The position numbers and the translations under genes were made by a program. This document shows positions 21,713-33,441 of a DNA stretch of 64,000 nt, in pieces. The notes beneath the pieces were generated by a model. That model saw nothing but the letters and a program-made list of their open reading frames with translations, was not told the origin of the DNA and ran no database searches. Source of the DNA: Thelonectria olida (lineage: Eukaryota > Ascomycota > Sordariomycetes > Hypocreales > Nectriaceae); NCBI GenBank assembly GCA_020736575.1, contig JAGPYM010000026.1, positions 434,001 through 498,000 of the forward strand, read 5' to 3'. Every line of letters starts with the position of its first letter. Positions within the stretch are counted from its first letter, which is position 1.

Positions 21713-23450
21713 CTAGTGCTTGAAGATGGTGTTGACCATCTCACCCGATCGGGTGGCCAGGACGGAGAGGAGGGTATCGCTCAGCTATCATCATGTTAGT
21801 ACGGCAATCAGGGTAGAATGGGTGAAACTGGAAACATACACCGTGAGTTCCCTCGCAACAGCCCTGTAGCCAGACGCCAGCGTCATCGGCAACGGTGCCA
21901 GGGTTGAACTTGACCTTGTAATCACGGCCAACAGCCAGTTTGCGCTCGCCCTGCTCAGTGTCGACATTCCAGCCATTGACGGGCTTGTTGAACTCGCTGC
22001 TGTTACGGGATGAGACGTTCTTGGGCAGCATGGTCCAGGTATCCTTGAGGATATCGACGTGAGCGGTGCGCTTGTAACCGGTGGCAGCCACCACAAGGTC
22101 GACCTCGAGGAGCTCCTCGTCAGCGGCGTCGACGAAGCCGTCAACGGAGACGTCCTGGACTTTCTGGACGCGGATCTCGAGGTGGTCGCCCTTGTCATCA
22201 ACACTGGTAATGTCACGACCGGCCATGACGCGGTGAGGCCACTGAGTCTCGTCCTTGCCAATAAGGCGCTTCTGCTCGTACATCTTCTCGTATAGGTGCT
22301 CGATGAGGTTAAGACGGACAACGCCATAGTTGGTGGCGCGGACCTCGTTGATGAAGCTGTTGCGGGAGGCGGCGGAGCGGGGGTAGATTCTGTCGACGAA
22401 GTCGGGGTCGAAGATTCCGTTGACGCTGCAGAAATTAGTATTGAATCATTCATAAATTTAGGGGTGAACCTACAAAGGCGAGTCGTCACTGGGTCGGAGG
22501 AACTCTTGGCGCATAATCATATACGTCTTGGAGTTGGGAAACTGAGACTGAACAGTGTTGAAGATCTCGGCAGAGCTCTGACCAGCACCGATGACAGCGA
22601 CACGATAGCCACCATCGGGCTTGCTCAAGATCTTGGGAGCATAGGTGGCGAATTGGGAAGAGTGGAGGACGCGAGGGTGTTTGACGGGGAGGCTCTTGGG
22701 CATAGAGGCCTGGCCACCAGCAGCAATCAACACATGGCGGGAGCGGAAAGTCTTGACCTCGCCAGTCTTGCCATGGCGAGCCTGGACGGTGAAGCTCTTA
22801 ACAGCACCAGCCTCCTTGTGGACAGGAGAGACGGAGAGGACCTCGTGATTGTACTGGGTAACGTGGTCAAAGAAGGAAGAGCACCAGCGGAGGTAGTCCT
22901 CAAACTCGGCGCGAGCAGGCAAGAAGGTGTCCAAGTTAGTAAAGTCGATGAGACGGTCATTGCGGTGGACGTAGTTGAGGAAGGTGAACTCGGATCGGGG
23001 ATCGCGGAGGGTTGCCAGGTCCTTGATGAAGGAGATCTGCATCTTAGCGCCTGGCAACAGCATGCCAGGGTGCCAAGCAAAGGCGGCCTGCTTCTCGAGG
23101 AAGAGAACCTTGGGGACAGAGCCGTCAGGGAGGAGCTTCTCACCAGCGGCAATGGCATCGTTCAGGGCAATGGCCATGGCGAGCGAGGCGGGGCCGAAGC
23201 CGGCGCAGATGAGGTCAAACTCCGAATCCAGAGGAGCGGCCTCAATGTACTTGGAGCGCTCATTGTAACGCCTGGGGCCAGAGGAGTGGCCATTGGAGAC
23301 ACCGTTAGAGGTACCATTGACACCATTAGAGATGTGCTCGGTGGTGCCATTGGTGGTGCCGTTGGTGGTGGTTCCGTTGGTGCCTCCGTTGGTGAGGATG
23401 GGGATACCGGCGTCCGAGCCGTTGATAGAAACCTCGCTATGGGGAGTCAT
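21713..23450 (-). CDS. sidA: L-ornithine N5-monooxygenase (siderophore biosynthesis)
   Basis: Exons 23450-22474, 22425-21840 and 21784-21713 give 544 residues. SidA hydroxylates ornithine with FAD and NADPH, the first committed step of hydroxamate siderophores. FAD-binding GFGPAS is at 84-89, AWHPGM with [18 protein letters not shown] follows at about 125-153, NADPH-binding GAGQSS at 288-293, and the ATGY substrate/flavin motif at 440-443. [21 protein letters not shown] spans junction 1, and [14 protein letters not shown] spans junction 2, using donor GTATGT at 21839. The N-terminal 60 residues are an Asn-Gly-Thr-rich low-complexity extension. No signal peptide or peroxisomal tripeptide is visible, so it is likely cytosolic. 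It is divergent to the NRPS with about 10 kb between. An in-frame ATG at 23489 would add 13 residues. Confidence 0.96.
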
Positions 23451-26400
23451 GATGGCGACGATAAGAAGAGAGGTATCAAGATGAAACAAGCAACAAAAAG
23501 ATTGGATAAAAGTTTGAAGCCGTCAGAGTTCGTAGAGGGTCGTGTGGGAAGTTGTGAAGGTTCCCGGGAGCTTGGTAGTCCACGAGAGGGTAGAGGGGAA
23601 TGACGAAAGAGGTTCTCGGAGGAGGGCAATTAATATAGAAAGACCGGGACGGAGGTCACCGGCTGAATGGGCAATGGATCAAACGACTTGCTGGCTTTTT
23701 GTCCGGGGTGTGACTTATTCTGGACAACGGGTAGAAAGGTTGCAGCAGCGGAGGGTCGGGCAGGGTATGTGAGTCGAGAATGAAGTTGTATTGGTAGAGC
23801 CGTTCCTGAATGGCGGACCGTAGGGTGTGGATAGGATGTGGTTTCTTGGTCAGAAAGTATCTCTTCTCAGGATGATTAAAGTTTGCAGTTGGAGCCTATT
23901 TGAATAGACAAGGGAGGAGAGAGAGGAAGACGTGAGCTTGAGGAGAAGCAGAGGTGGGAGAGAAGGGCATTTTGTAATTGCTCGGGAATATGATCTACAC
24001 AGCAAGAAGAAGAGAGCGTTGCTTGCTTTGGCTGGGCCCTCATGCTTAGTCCACGCCGGTTAAGCTGTAGCCAGGGAAGAGGATGGGAGAGAGGAAAAAA
24101 TTTAGTAGAACGACCCCATGAGACCTCGCAGAATGGGAGAGAGATCAGCCGGGCAGCAGTCTCGAGTAGCTTCTTGCTTGCTCGAAGGAGGCTGCGAGGC
24201 TGGTGCGGGACAAAGTGTACATCTGACGCACGGCGGCGTTCAGCGCGAACGAGGACATGGATGCTTGGGTCGACTAGTTCTTGACTAGAGCCGAGCCCGG
24301 TCTGGACGTCTGCCGGCCGACCCAGGCCCGCTGCGTGGGAGTCCCCTGTGAAAGTGGTTTTTTGCTTTGGTGGCGGCGCGGCGCGGGCGGACGTGGAGAC
24401 TGTCCACGGTTGGCTTGGAGGCCATGGAGGAGGGAGACACGCATGTACTTTGTACATGTATTTGGAGGTGTGAGGTGGTGGTGGTGCAGCAGAGATCGAG
24501 CGTACTCAAACTCACAGTCTAGCGTCTTGTCTGTGTCTGTAATTAGTGTAGTCTGGGCGTAGAGAGAAGGTGGAGCAGAGAGGTAGGACGGAGGGGGTCT
24601 CTGGGTGGCTTGATGGCAGGTGGAGAAGTGGAAGACGACGCAGAAGTCATGGAGTCGTGGAAGAGGATGAATGAGGAAGAATTTGTTCGGGAGAGAGAGG
24701 AGTACCTGGGAGGAGGGCGTGTGGGAGGACAGGCAAAGGAAGGAAGTTAGGAAGACACGAAGATGGAGGGGGAGGGGCAACCGAGGGGAGGGGCGCGTCT
24801 CTATCAAAGGAAATGTCCAATGGGGTCATCAAGTCCAGTATCATCATCATCGCCAACATCATCACTGCAGCCAGGTGTGCGCGCATGGAAGTGTCATTGT
24901 CTGTCCAGACGAGAATGGAGCAATTGAAGGAAAGCAGATATAAAACGGTGGAAAAACTGTGGCATACAAAAAAAAAACATGGGAATGGACTCACTTTGCC
25001 ATGCCTGTGCAACCAACAGTCAAAGCACGGCAAATCTACGATTAGCTATGGGAGCAAACTGAAGAACCAACAGCAAAAGCACAAACCACACCGGCGCAGA
25101 GGATTTGCATGTACCGAGCCGACTACCACCCCCGAAAGGTCCCTTGGTCCCCTATTACCGTTCCCAATGGCGGAGCTGTTAGCCAACCACATGCCTGCTT
25201 ACCGGACCGCAGGAGCCCCCGACTACGGGTCGATTCGATGCGCCAATCTGTTCATCAAGTAACCAAAGCAAGGGCCAAGGCGTCTGGGCCCATTGGTCCC
25301 CCATCGTAGGATGCTGCTGAAGGAGAAGATGGACTAGATGGTGGGTGGTGGTGAAGTCTCCATTATGAAGCCTGCGAATAGACGATGCAGCTGAAAAGAA
25401 AGCCACACCCAATTTCCAATGGCAGAGAAAAATGTCGCGCAGTATCGACCTCCCACGCTTATGCGTGCTTGGACGACGTTTAGACGAAAAAGGCAATTGG
25501 AAGAGGGGTGTCTTACAGAGCAGAAACGCTGATGGTGGATTGCGGCGTGGGTAAAACGTGGGTGGACGGATTGACGAGGGCGACCTTTCCAGTGTTTTGG
25601 AGTCAATTTGGTCGCCATGGTGGGATGCATGTGGATAGAATCAACTAAAGGAAACATGGGGCACCGTGAAGTCCCGTAGCGTGTATGCAAAAGACAAGAC
25701 AGGGCTCTTCTTTTGGTCTTTTGGATCTCTCGTTTGCAACTGCCACTGTAAGCTAAGCTATTAGGTCCAGGTTGAAGTATCCCGTGGGACGCTGCACTCA
25801 CAGCGAAACTGGAAACCCACTCGTCATCTCCGACCGACCGGCATCGCATCGGCTTTGAGTCTTGTGCTCGGTCAATCTCTACGTGCGTCGGGCGGCAGAG
25901 ATCCAGCTTAGACAAGTCCACGCAGCCGGGACGAAGAATGGGGAACCAAAGTCCACGGACGGGGAACATCCCTCGCAAAGATGCATCTTATCCATCTTTG
26001 TTGGGGCGTGGGATATACCACGGCCATGCTGCAACGCAGGCAAGCGTCTTTCCCCCTCTTGCAAGGCGAAGGGAGAGTAGATGGATGGGTTCAAGGTACC
26101 TAGAGAGAACTACCGTCGAAACTACGGTGTAAACGGCGCACCCAACTATCCTCCAATGCAACCATCGACAACTTACCCATGAATGAGCCATTGGTCATCC
26201 CGCTTCCCTCGGCCTTGCGAACATGAGACAAGGCCCGAGCTAGTTCAAGTTCACGAACCAGAAATAAGGATATCCTTGGACCAAACAAACAAGGGTTCCG
26301 CCGGTCTCCGAGAGCCAAGTATTTGTATGTACAGGAATACGCTTCAGGATTAAACGACACGGGAAAGGGAAAGGGGATTATACCACAGCGGAGGTGCGAC

Positions 26401-27114
26401 CTACCGCCACCGAGCAGCCTCGGCCGTGATGATCTCAAGGCCGGGAGCTATTCAGGCCATACAGGCCAGCCAGGGCAAGCCACCTACCCACTTTGGGATA
26501 CGTACTCTGCATGTAGAAGCCGCTCTGTCGGCTTTGTGTCTGGTGATGCCGTGGTAATGCAAGGTATCCTTTCACCCACTTATGCACACCCACGCTTGCG
26601 GCTGAGACGGACGATGAATGGTCCAGTCCGTTCTTCGCAGCACGCAGCTATTGCGGACTCCTTGGTTGTAACAGTGAAAGACGGTCAGATCCTGCACTCT
26701 GAAGGTGGCATTCGTGATTCGCCCTTCTTGCTGCTGCTTGTTCGGGTTCCATTGCCTTTCGCTTCGCTCCGGACAAACCCCTGTACTCCCCTGTTTCCTT
26801 CTGCGTCACCAATAGCTTGTTTCCAGTCTGCTGACGAGGGCGGGGTTTTCCTTCTTGCCCTTGGGAATTAGCCACGCGCAACGACTTTGGTGTTGACGAA
26901 GATCCGGACCGGCGGAGTGGGGGTTCATTCTGCTTTTCTGGTGACTGGCCCTCGACTCGTTGTCATGATGGAGTACCGACGACGAACAGAAGGACAAGGG
27001 CAGGGATGGACCTCGATGGGGTAAAAAAAAGACGAAGGGGAAAAAAACATGCCAGACGAGGGGGAAGAATGGTGCGACCTCGGTGATGATCGCTCGGATT
27101 TTTTTACTGGGTCG

Positions 27115-27123
27115 ATCAGATAA
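27115..27123 (+). promoter_or_regulatory. Exact iron GATA-factor (SreA/Fep1-type) consensus site
   Basis: ATCAGATAA matches the consensus ATCWGATAA known for fungal iron-repressor GATA factors. It overlaps a second weak GATA element (AGATAG, 27123-27128). It lies 3.7 kb upstream of sidA and 6.3 kb upstream of the NRPS start. A single site could occur by chance about once per window. Confidence 0.6.
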
Positions 27124-27925
27124 GATAGGCTGGTTGCTGGGAATTTTTAGTCCAGGCACGCCAAGCCTGGGACGGTCCCCAGCGCCGGGGCTTCTGGCTT
27201 CATCATCATCAGCGCCGTTGCAAGGGCCGGCCGGCGCCAAACTAAAAAGGAGAGTGAGAGACATACGGGTACTTTGTTAGGTACTCTAGGCCTGGCCAAG
27301 GAATAAAAGAGGGCGCCAATGAATGGCCCACGGGCCCTGGCATTCGTGGCGTGCGTCGACTGCTTGTATCCCGTTGTTCGAGCATCAACGATGCTCCGTA
27401 TGAAGAAGAGCAGAAGGAGAGGTACGTAGATTGGAACAATGAAGAAGAAGAAGAAGAAAATCTTGGCTCAGATGAGGCTGGACTTGGCCGCCCCCTGGCG
27501 TGGTTGGACCCTGGATTGGGGGCCACTTGGCAGGAGAAACTGGAATACATAACGGTACTGAAGCATCAGAACTTGAATGTGTGAATCATGGATTCCATAG
27601 CCCAAGTACTTTAGAGGTACTCCGATCCCTTGGACTTGCGTGTCTTTCTCCGCCGATGACGGCAGTCGCACGAACCACTCACCTGTCTAAACCTGCTGTT
27701 GAGGAAATTGGGGAGAAAAACTACGAAGGAAAAAAAAACAAAAGAACTGGGCCGCGTCAACGCCATCGGGACCGATCGCAGGTTTGTCGTGCGAGAGAAG
27801 AGGGGTCCCACAAGAGAAGATGGGGGGCAAAAGACCGCAATAACAGCATACACGCGCTCAGTGGAAAATGGCCATAACATGTCCGCGGCGAGGTTACTGG
27901 GCGGTTGAAGTGGAGATTGAGGGAA

Positions 27926-27958
27926 TTATCTGATGATCTGATAAACCGGATCTGATAA
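27926..27958. promoter_or_regulatory. Cluster of three exact SreA/Fep1-type GATA sites
   Basis: Three perfect ATCWGATAA matches lie within 33 bp: TTATCTGAT at 27926-27934 (minus-strand orientation), ATCTGATAA at 27936-27944 and ATCTGATAA at 27950-27958. Iron-regulated siderophore genes in Aspergillus and other ascomycetes carry this motif, and the GATA repressor binds when iron is replete. The cluster sits between the two divergent siderophore genes, 4.5 kb from the sidA start and 5.5 kb from the NRPS start. Function is inferred from consensus and context. Confidence 0.75.
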
Positions 27959-29991
27959 GATCTAATTAGCTGCTGCGGCGCTTGTTGGGGCCCGGGCTTT
28001 GCACCGTTTCGAACTTGATGCAAACAAGGCAGAGCAAAGGTACACGGGCATACATGTTACGGTGAAGACTCACCAAATGCGCCTCATCCCGGCACATATA
28101 AGAACTAAGGCCCTCCGTGGCACATCTGTACAAGTGATGTACACTTTTATCCCACTGTTTAGAAAAAATGAGAGAGATGGATAAATACGCACGCTACACA
28201 AGACTGGAGTGGCAAAGTGGTTATGATGCGCCCCAGAATGGACTCTGTGACCAGGGAGGGGGTCCGCTAATGCGCCCGGTATCCCTGCGTGTTGATGGAT
28301 GCAGTTGCCAGGGACACGATCGAGTGAGGGGAACGACGAAGCATGCTGAGAAGAAAAATTTTCTTCGTGACCAGTTGAAGTTGTGACTGGATGGAAGGAT
28401 GGATTGAGGAGTTGCTTACATTGGCCGAGTTCAGGTAGACGGGCTTTTGATCTGATGGATTTGGCCCAGTTGCTGCGAGTCCAACACCAAAGAATGCCAT
28501 TGGCCGTAGATCATCATGTCGTGCTCGGCAAGGTCGAGATGCCTTCCACCACTGGGAAAAAGATGTGCATCCACCTCGCAGACTTTGCGGATCTTGCCCG
28601 CCACTCGGAAGGTCTAGCACCTCGCTATTAGGCATGTTACCGGTATTGTAGGGCGCATTGGACATTTGCGTTGCGTGGAATTATCCCTCGGAGCTGTTCA
28701 ATGTGTTGCGCTGTATGCAGGCGTGGCACGAGCATGGAAATGTCTGGAGCTCATCAACGCCGCATTTCCCCTCTTCCTCCCGCCCTCCATTTGCGTGGCG
28801 AAGAGAACCCCGGGCAGCGGGATCGCATTTTGTTTAAGGTTTGCCGCCTTTCTTTTTAGGAGGGCTTATGAGTAGAAAACGGGACAGTAGGATGCGTTTT
28901 GGAGGGCTCCGATGGATGAAGGTGATCCTCGGGACGGGACTATTCCGTTAAGTGTTAGACAATACCTGGGGTTGATGGCAGCATCATAAGCTCAAGGGTA
29001 GCTATTCTCACCTCTGCTCTGCTTTGTTCACCCTTTACTTTGTACTTGGTACTGCTGAAGTAAAGTCAAGTCTGGAAGTAGTTCTTTGTATCCCCCCTGT
29101 TCGTTAACGAGCTCTCATGCCACCCCCTCCAGAAACGGTGCAAGCGGTTGGTTCTTGGGATGGGGCGATTTACGTACAGGACGCTCTCCCACGGAACGAT
29201 CCACCCTCGGCAGTTCCCTTCAAGGTAGGTAAGGTAAGATGTTTTATCTGTTTTTACAATTTCTGTTACTCTGTTTGGAGGCGCGCGGCCACACTGTTTC
29301 TTTTCGTCGGCGGTGTCGGCTTCGAGGCTCGGCTTGCTCTTAGGCGGCTTACATGCATGGATTGGGGGGTTGATTTGTGAGATGTCAACGGCAGTCGAAC
29401 CATGGAGTCAGAGCCAGGATAACGGAGTTCGAAACGATTCGTGGCGGCTCGCTTTGAGCTAGGGGTCTTCGTTCTAGCTTCAAACGAAGAAAAGAGCGTC
29501 TCTTGGCCATGATGAACGTGGTTCGGCTTTACTCAAGCGAGCGGTTCGTACATTGGTAGCATCGAGGCTGGAGTCGTTGCCGAGTTTGGGAACGGCGGTG
29601 ATGCGAGCCCGGCACTGGAACCTGCCGAGGATCGTCATACAGTAGCAGCTCAAGAGGCAGATGCCATGTGTTCATGCCTCAGCATTCCTTGATTTTAGAC
29701 AATGATATCGAACCCTTGCTTAATGTAGTACTGCCCCGTGGTCGTTTGTTGCTTCCTTGTTGTCTCATAAGCGCCTGTCTCGGTGACGCTGTTGCCCGTA
29801 CTCGGAGTTGTTGTCGGCGATATCTGCTAAAACGGCAAGAACACTGGGCTGTCTTTGAGGGCACTCTCCGCAAGAAACGCCCAAATTTAGGATGCTCCGT
29901 CCTACAACGCCCCTGTGAACGACCTCAGAGGTGGGCTCCTTCCAGAGGTGTTCTGTCCCAACCGAGGAAGGAATATCTCAACCCCACGCCC

Positions 29992-30056
29992 GCCCACACA
30001 GTCGCCCACAATTTGCCCACGCCCATAGGGTCATAGCCCACACCACCTGTGCCCAC
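29992..30056. repeat. Cluster of GCCCAC hexamers
   Basis: Exact GCCCAC occurs at about 29992, 30004, 30015, 30036 and 30051, with one GCCCAT variant at about 30021. The spacing is irregular (6-15 bp), so it looks like a factor-binding cluster or a decayed repeat rather than a clean tandem array. Confidence 0.5.
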
Positions 30057-33000
30057 ACTTTTCATCGTGACTCCCAGGGCTCTCTTCCATAATTCGTACT
30101 TCTCATCTCAGCCCAACCACGACGCAAGCAAGCATTTCCAACACGACGTATTCCGAGCTTACTCGACCGAGATGGCGAAACGAGCCTCACTTGGCAAACG
30201 ATGTGTCGGCTTGTCACTAACTCCAAATAAGAAGTGTCCTTGCCCACATCGTCCCATCCACGGACCTCGATCTCGGACGCCGGCGCTGAACGGCTTCAAA
30301 TCGTCTGTTTCTGTTCTTTCGCCTCATTGTCCCTTCCCCCGATCACTCCCTTTCCTTTCACGCACCTTCTGTTGTGCTATGTACATTTCCGGAACCCATG
30401 AGTTTCCTTATTTCCCATCGATAGGCATGGCATTTCCTCGGCAGAGACTGCAGCGAAACAACACATCTCACTACATATTTACCTACACACATACATATTC
30501 CCTCGACTGCTGCCTTTACTCCAAGATCTCACTTCCGTCGTTCCGAATCCTTCGTCCCACTATGCCAGTTATAACCTCAATGCCAAATACCGAGGCAAAA
30601 TACCACCAATACTTGTCCATGTCGATGCTGCTGCTGACCTCAATGTTATGTCAATGGAATGTCACGATACCTCCCGTCCGGCCACCCTCAGCTTCACCTT
30701 GGAAGACAATTCTCTCCACTCTCACGATACACGCAAAACACTGTATCGTCTTCTCGGTGATCCGAGTACGCTCCGCCCACCCCTCGCTCCCTCACCTTTC
30801 GCTCTGTTGGTTTCCTGGTCTCATCTCCACCTCATCTTTCTCCCCTCTCCCCCCTCCTTTCCGGAGCCCTCGCTTCTTGATCGCCGTAGTCCTGGGCGGC
30901 CTTATTATGACTCTGACTATTCTTCGCCGAGTTTAAGACTCCTCCTTTCATCCCGTTTTATATCCACCGGTCCGAAGTCCTAGCTTTGTCGTCTCCCCCA
31001 CGGTTTGGTCCGATCAGCTCTCCTCGCTCTGTTTCTAACTTATCCTCACCTTCCCTGACTTTCCACCTCTCACTCACTCTCCACGCTTCGCGCGACAACA
31101 AGTTGTCACAGTTATTGTTTTGCCTCCTGTCCATGCTAGGTGCCGCAGCTTGATTTGAAGGGGCCTTGCATCCCCCCCACGAAACACATCCATATCCATG
31201 CCTGTAGGTTCCCACTGGAGACAACTCCAGACAAAGCGAATTCGTCTATTTCATTTGTCTGTCATCATCATGCCTCGTTTATCCGTACATTCTTCTCCAT
31301 ATCTCTCAAAAATTTCTTTTTCGCCGTGGAGGTTGCCGCTGCGGCACGCGGTTGAGGCTCATAGGCCCTTCTGATACCGTAGCTGCCGCTGCTTTGCCCA
31401 AGGATGGTTGATGGGGGATGATTCCGAGCTTCCGCGAGGGTATCCATGCCGTTATCGTCATTGCTTGCTCGGCATAGCCCACATACAACACATCTGATAT
31501 CCTCTCTCGTTCGTCATTGGCGTTTATCGCATCCGAACATCTCGAAATATCCCGATATCATGGCCGCGAAAAAGACGCCCCGGTTGCTCAGCTCTGGTAA
31601 GGACCCGAGCCCAGGCGCAATACACCAGGAGCTTTGTCCAATGCGGCCGTGATGAGCCCCGCACTGGACGGATGCTGACCAAGGTCACGCCTCGGCAAAG
31701 TCACCCATCCCATCCATTTCAAGAAGATTTTGTCAGATGGACGATAGCTCAGGCTACTAAAAAGTCCACGGCGTGGTCGTATCGGATCCGACCATGATCT
31801 CGCTTCTCGCTCCGCAGTCCATCCCACGCAACAGAGCCAAGACCGAGCTTGACAATCGAGTGAGATGTCATGTCTCCTCCGTCTTTACTCCGGGCAATAA
31901 ACCGCTCCGGGGTCTCGGAGTTTTCTGCACCAAAGCCAAATAACACTTACGTACGTTGCGGGTTGTCCGTCGGCGATGTAATTATGCGGACGAATATACC
32001 TACTTCCGACTCGAAATGCGTACACATGCGTACGTAAGATTCCTCTTCTCTCGGAGCTCTTTGCCGCCATCACCGCCGCCACGCGAGAGCCGTTTGGTCC
32101 CCTGATCAGGTTGGATCCCTTGAGATCAGACGTTGGAAAGATGACTGGGTAGGGGTTTAGTGACCTTGATCGGGGTTGGTTCGTCGATCTTGTGGCGGGC
32201 TCGGCGGTTTGAATGAAGCAGATTGCCCGAATAGGCTGTCATGCTTGCTTTTTGCTTGAATTTGGCGGGACATGAGGAGGCTGATGGCTTACACATCCGA
32301 ATACCCTCCCTCCCTGTTGGACGCTCGCATTTGGCTTTATACCGAGTCCAGATGTTCCTACAGTACGAGCAGCGTTAGCCTTCGACTCGATGAAGCTTCA
32401 GTGACGCCATCATTTCTCCGTTGGTTCACAACCATGCTAAAAGATTGGGCTTTGTACCAGCCCATCGGCGTCGGGTCGGAGCCACCCATCCATCCCACGC
32501 TCATCCCAGCCTCGTCCCTGGATGCCTGGGCCTCCTGGGCCTCCTCTTTAGGGACCTTTGGGTCGTGACACTCCCCACGGAGACACCCCACGACACCACG
32601 GCCTAAATCAGAGAAGCTGCCGTCCCGGCTCACACCACACCCACGCCCGCGTCACAGGCAAAAAGGGCCAACAGAAGACATGTTGGTGGTGGTGAATGAT
32701 GTCGACTTGTTCTTTTTTTTTTCTTTTTCCCACACCTCCCCCTCATCTTTCTCATCTGCATGTTATCTCCTCTTTTCTCCCCCTCCTATTTGTCGTCACC
32801 GTTGTTCGCTTGCTGAGCTCCGCTGAGTAATTCCCAAACGCTGACAGGCTGGATTCGATATTCCGTGACATCCTCCACACACGCCCCGAGAAGGTGAACC
32901 ACGCCGTGCAACCACCGTCACTCAAAGCCCCAGGTTGGATAACCAGGTGGACGAATCATCGCTTCTCCGATTCAAAGAGCTGACGGCTGTTCACTTTACA

Positions 33001-33441
33001 TTGATCGCTATTCGTCCCAAAAGGCCAGCCCTGTCAAGCTTCCAAGGCCCGTCGTCCCGCCCCGCGTGGTGGAACACACCCGTGCGAAACACAGTCGTAG
33101 AAAAGCAGTCTGATGTTGGTCCACCCAATCTAAGCTAATGGCGTGGTTGCCGACCTCCTATGCCCCAGACAGGCGAATGACTGAACTGCAACATTCCCCA
33201 AAAGAGCCTTGCTTTGCTGCATGAAGAGAGATTTCTCTGCTAATCCTCACTGCTTTTACTCGCTATCGTGGTTGTTGTTTGCTGGCTTACATCGCTTTAC
33301 CGCCGGAGAGAACTTACACCCCTCTCACAGCCCTCATACCTCACCTATACACACAACTTCACCTTGGCCATTACTCATTTACCACCACATTAAAACCTTT
33401 CTACAACGTCTTTCCTCTATTCCTAAACCATTAGCATCACC

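Larger units (their letters stand above)
23451..33441. other. 10-kb gene-free region between sidA and the ferricrocin synthetase gene
   Basis: Nearly 10 kb without a gene I can support, between two divergent siderophore genes. No ORF here has a recognisable domain or a plausible spliced continuation. It contains a purine-rich (pyrimidine-rich on the sidA sense strand) stretch around 24560-24800, clustered iron-regulator sites at 27115-27123 and 27926-27958, a GCCCAC repeat cluster at 29992-30056, and pyrimidine-rich plus-strand stretches around 30300-31130, 32690-32800 and just before 33442. It may hold distal promoters, long leaders, or non-coding transcripts. Which of these applies is not visible in sequence. 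Confidence 0.55.

Noticed and set aside
23459..23464. Single HGATAR element (CGATAA) before sidA, and another at 32763-32768 before the NRPS
   Set aside because: Six-base GATA matches are common by chance; only the exact nine-base sites are reported.
22296..23603. 435-codon plus-strand ORF opposite sidA
   Set aside because: It lies exactly antisense to the conserved sidA exon and has no domain; it is a by-product of biased codon use.
25334..25978. 214-codon minus-strand ORF upstream of sidA
   Set aside because: No domain or typical codon pattern; no conserved start context.
30049..30936. 295-codon plus-strand ORF in the siderophore intergenic region
   Set aside because: Low-complexity Ser/Pro/Leu composition in pyrimidine-rich DNA, no domain. 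A second frame around 30560-30770 reads more protein-like but has no start or clear splice context. I could not recognise either.
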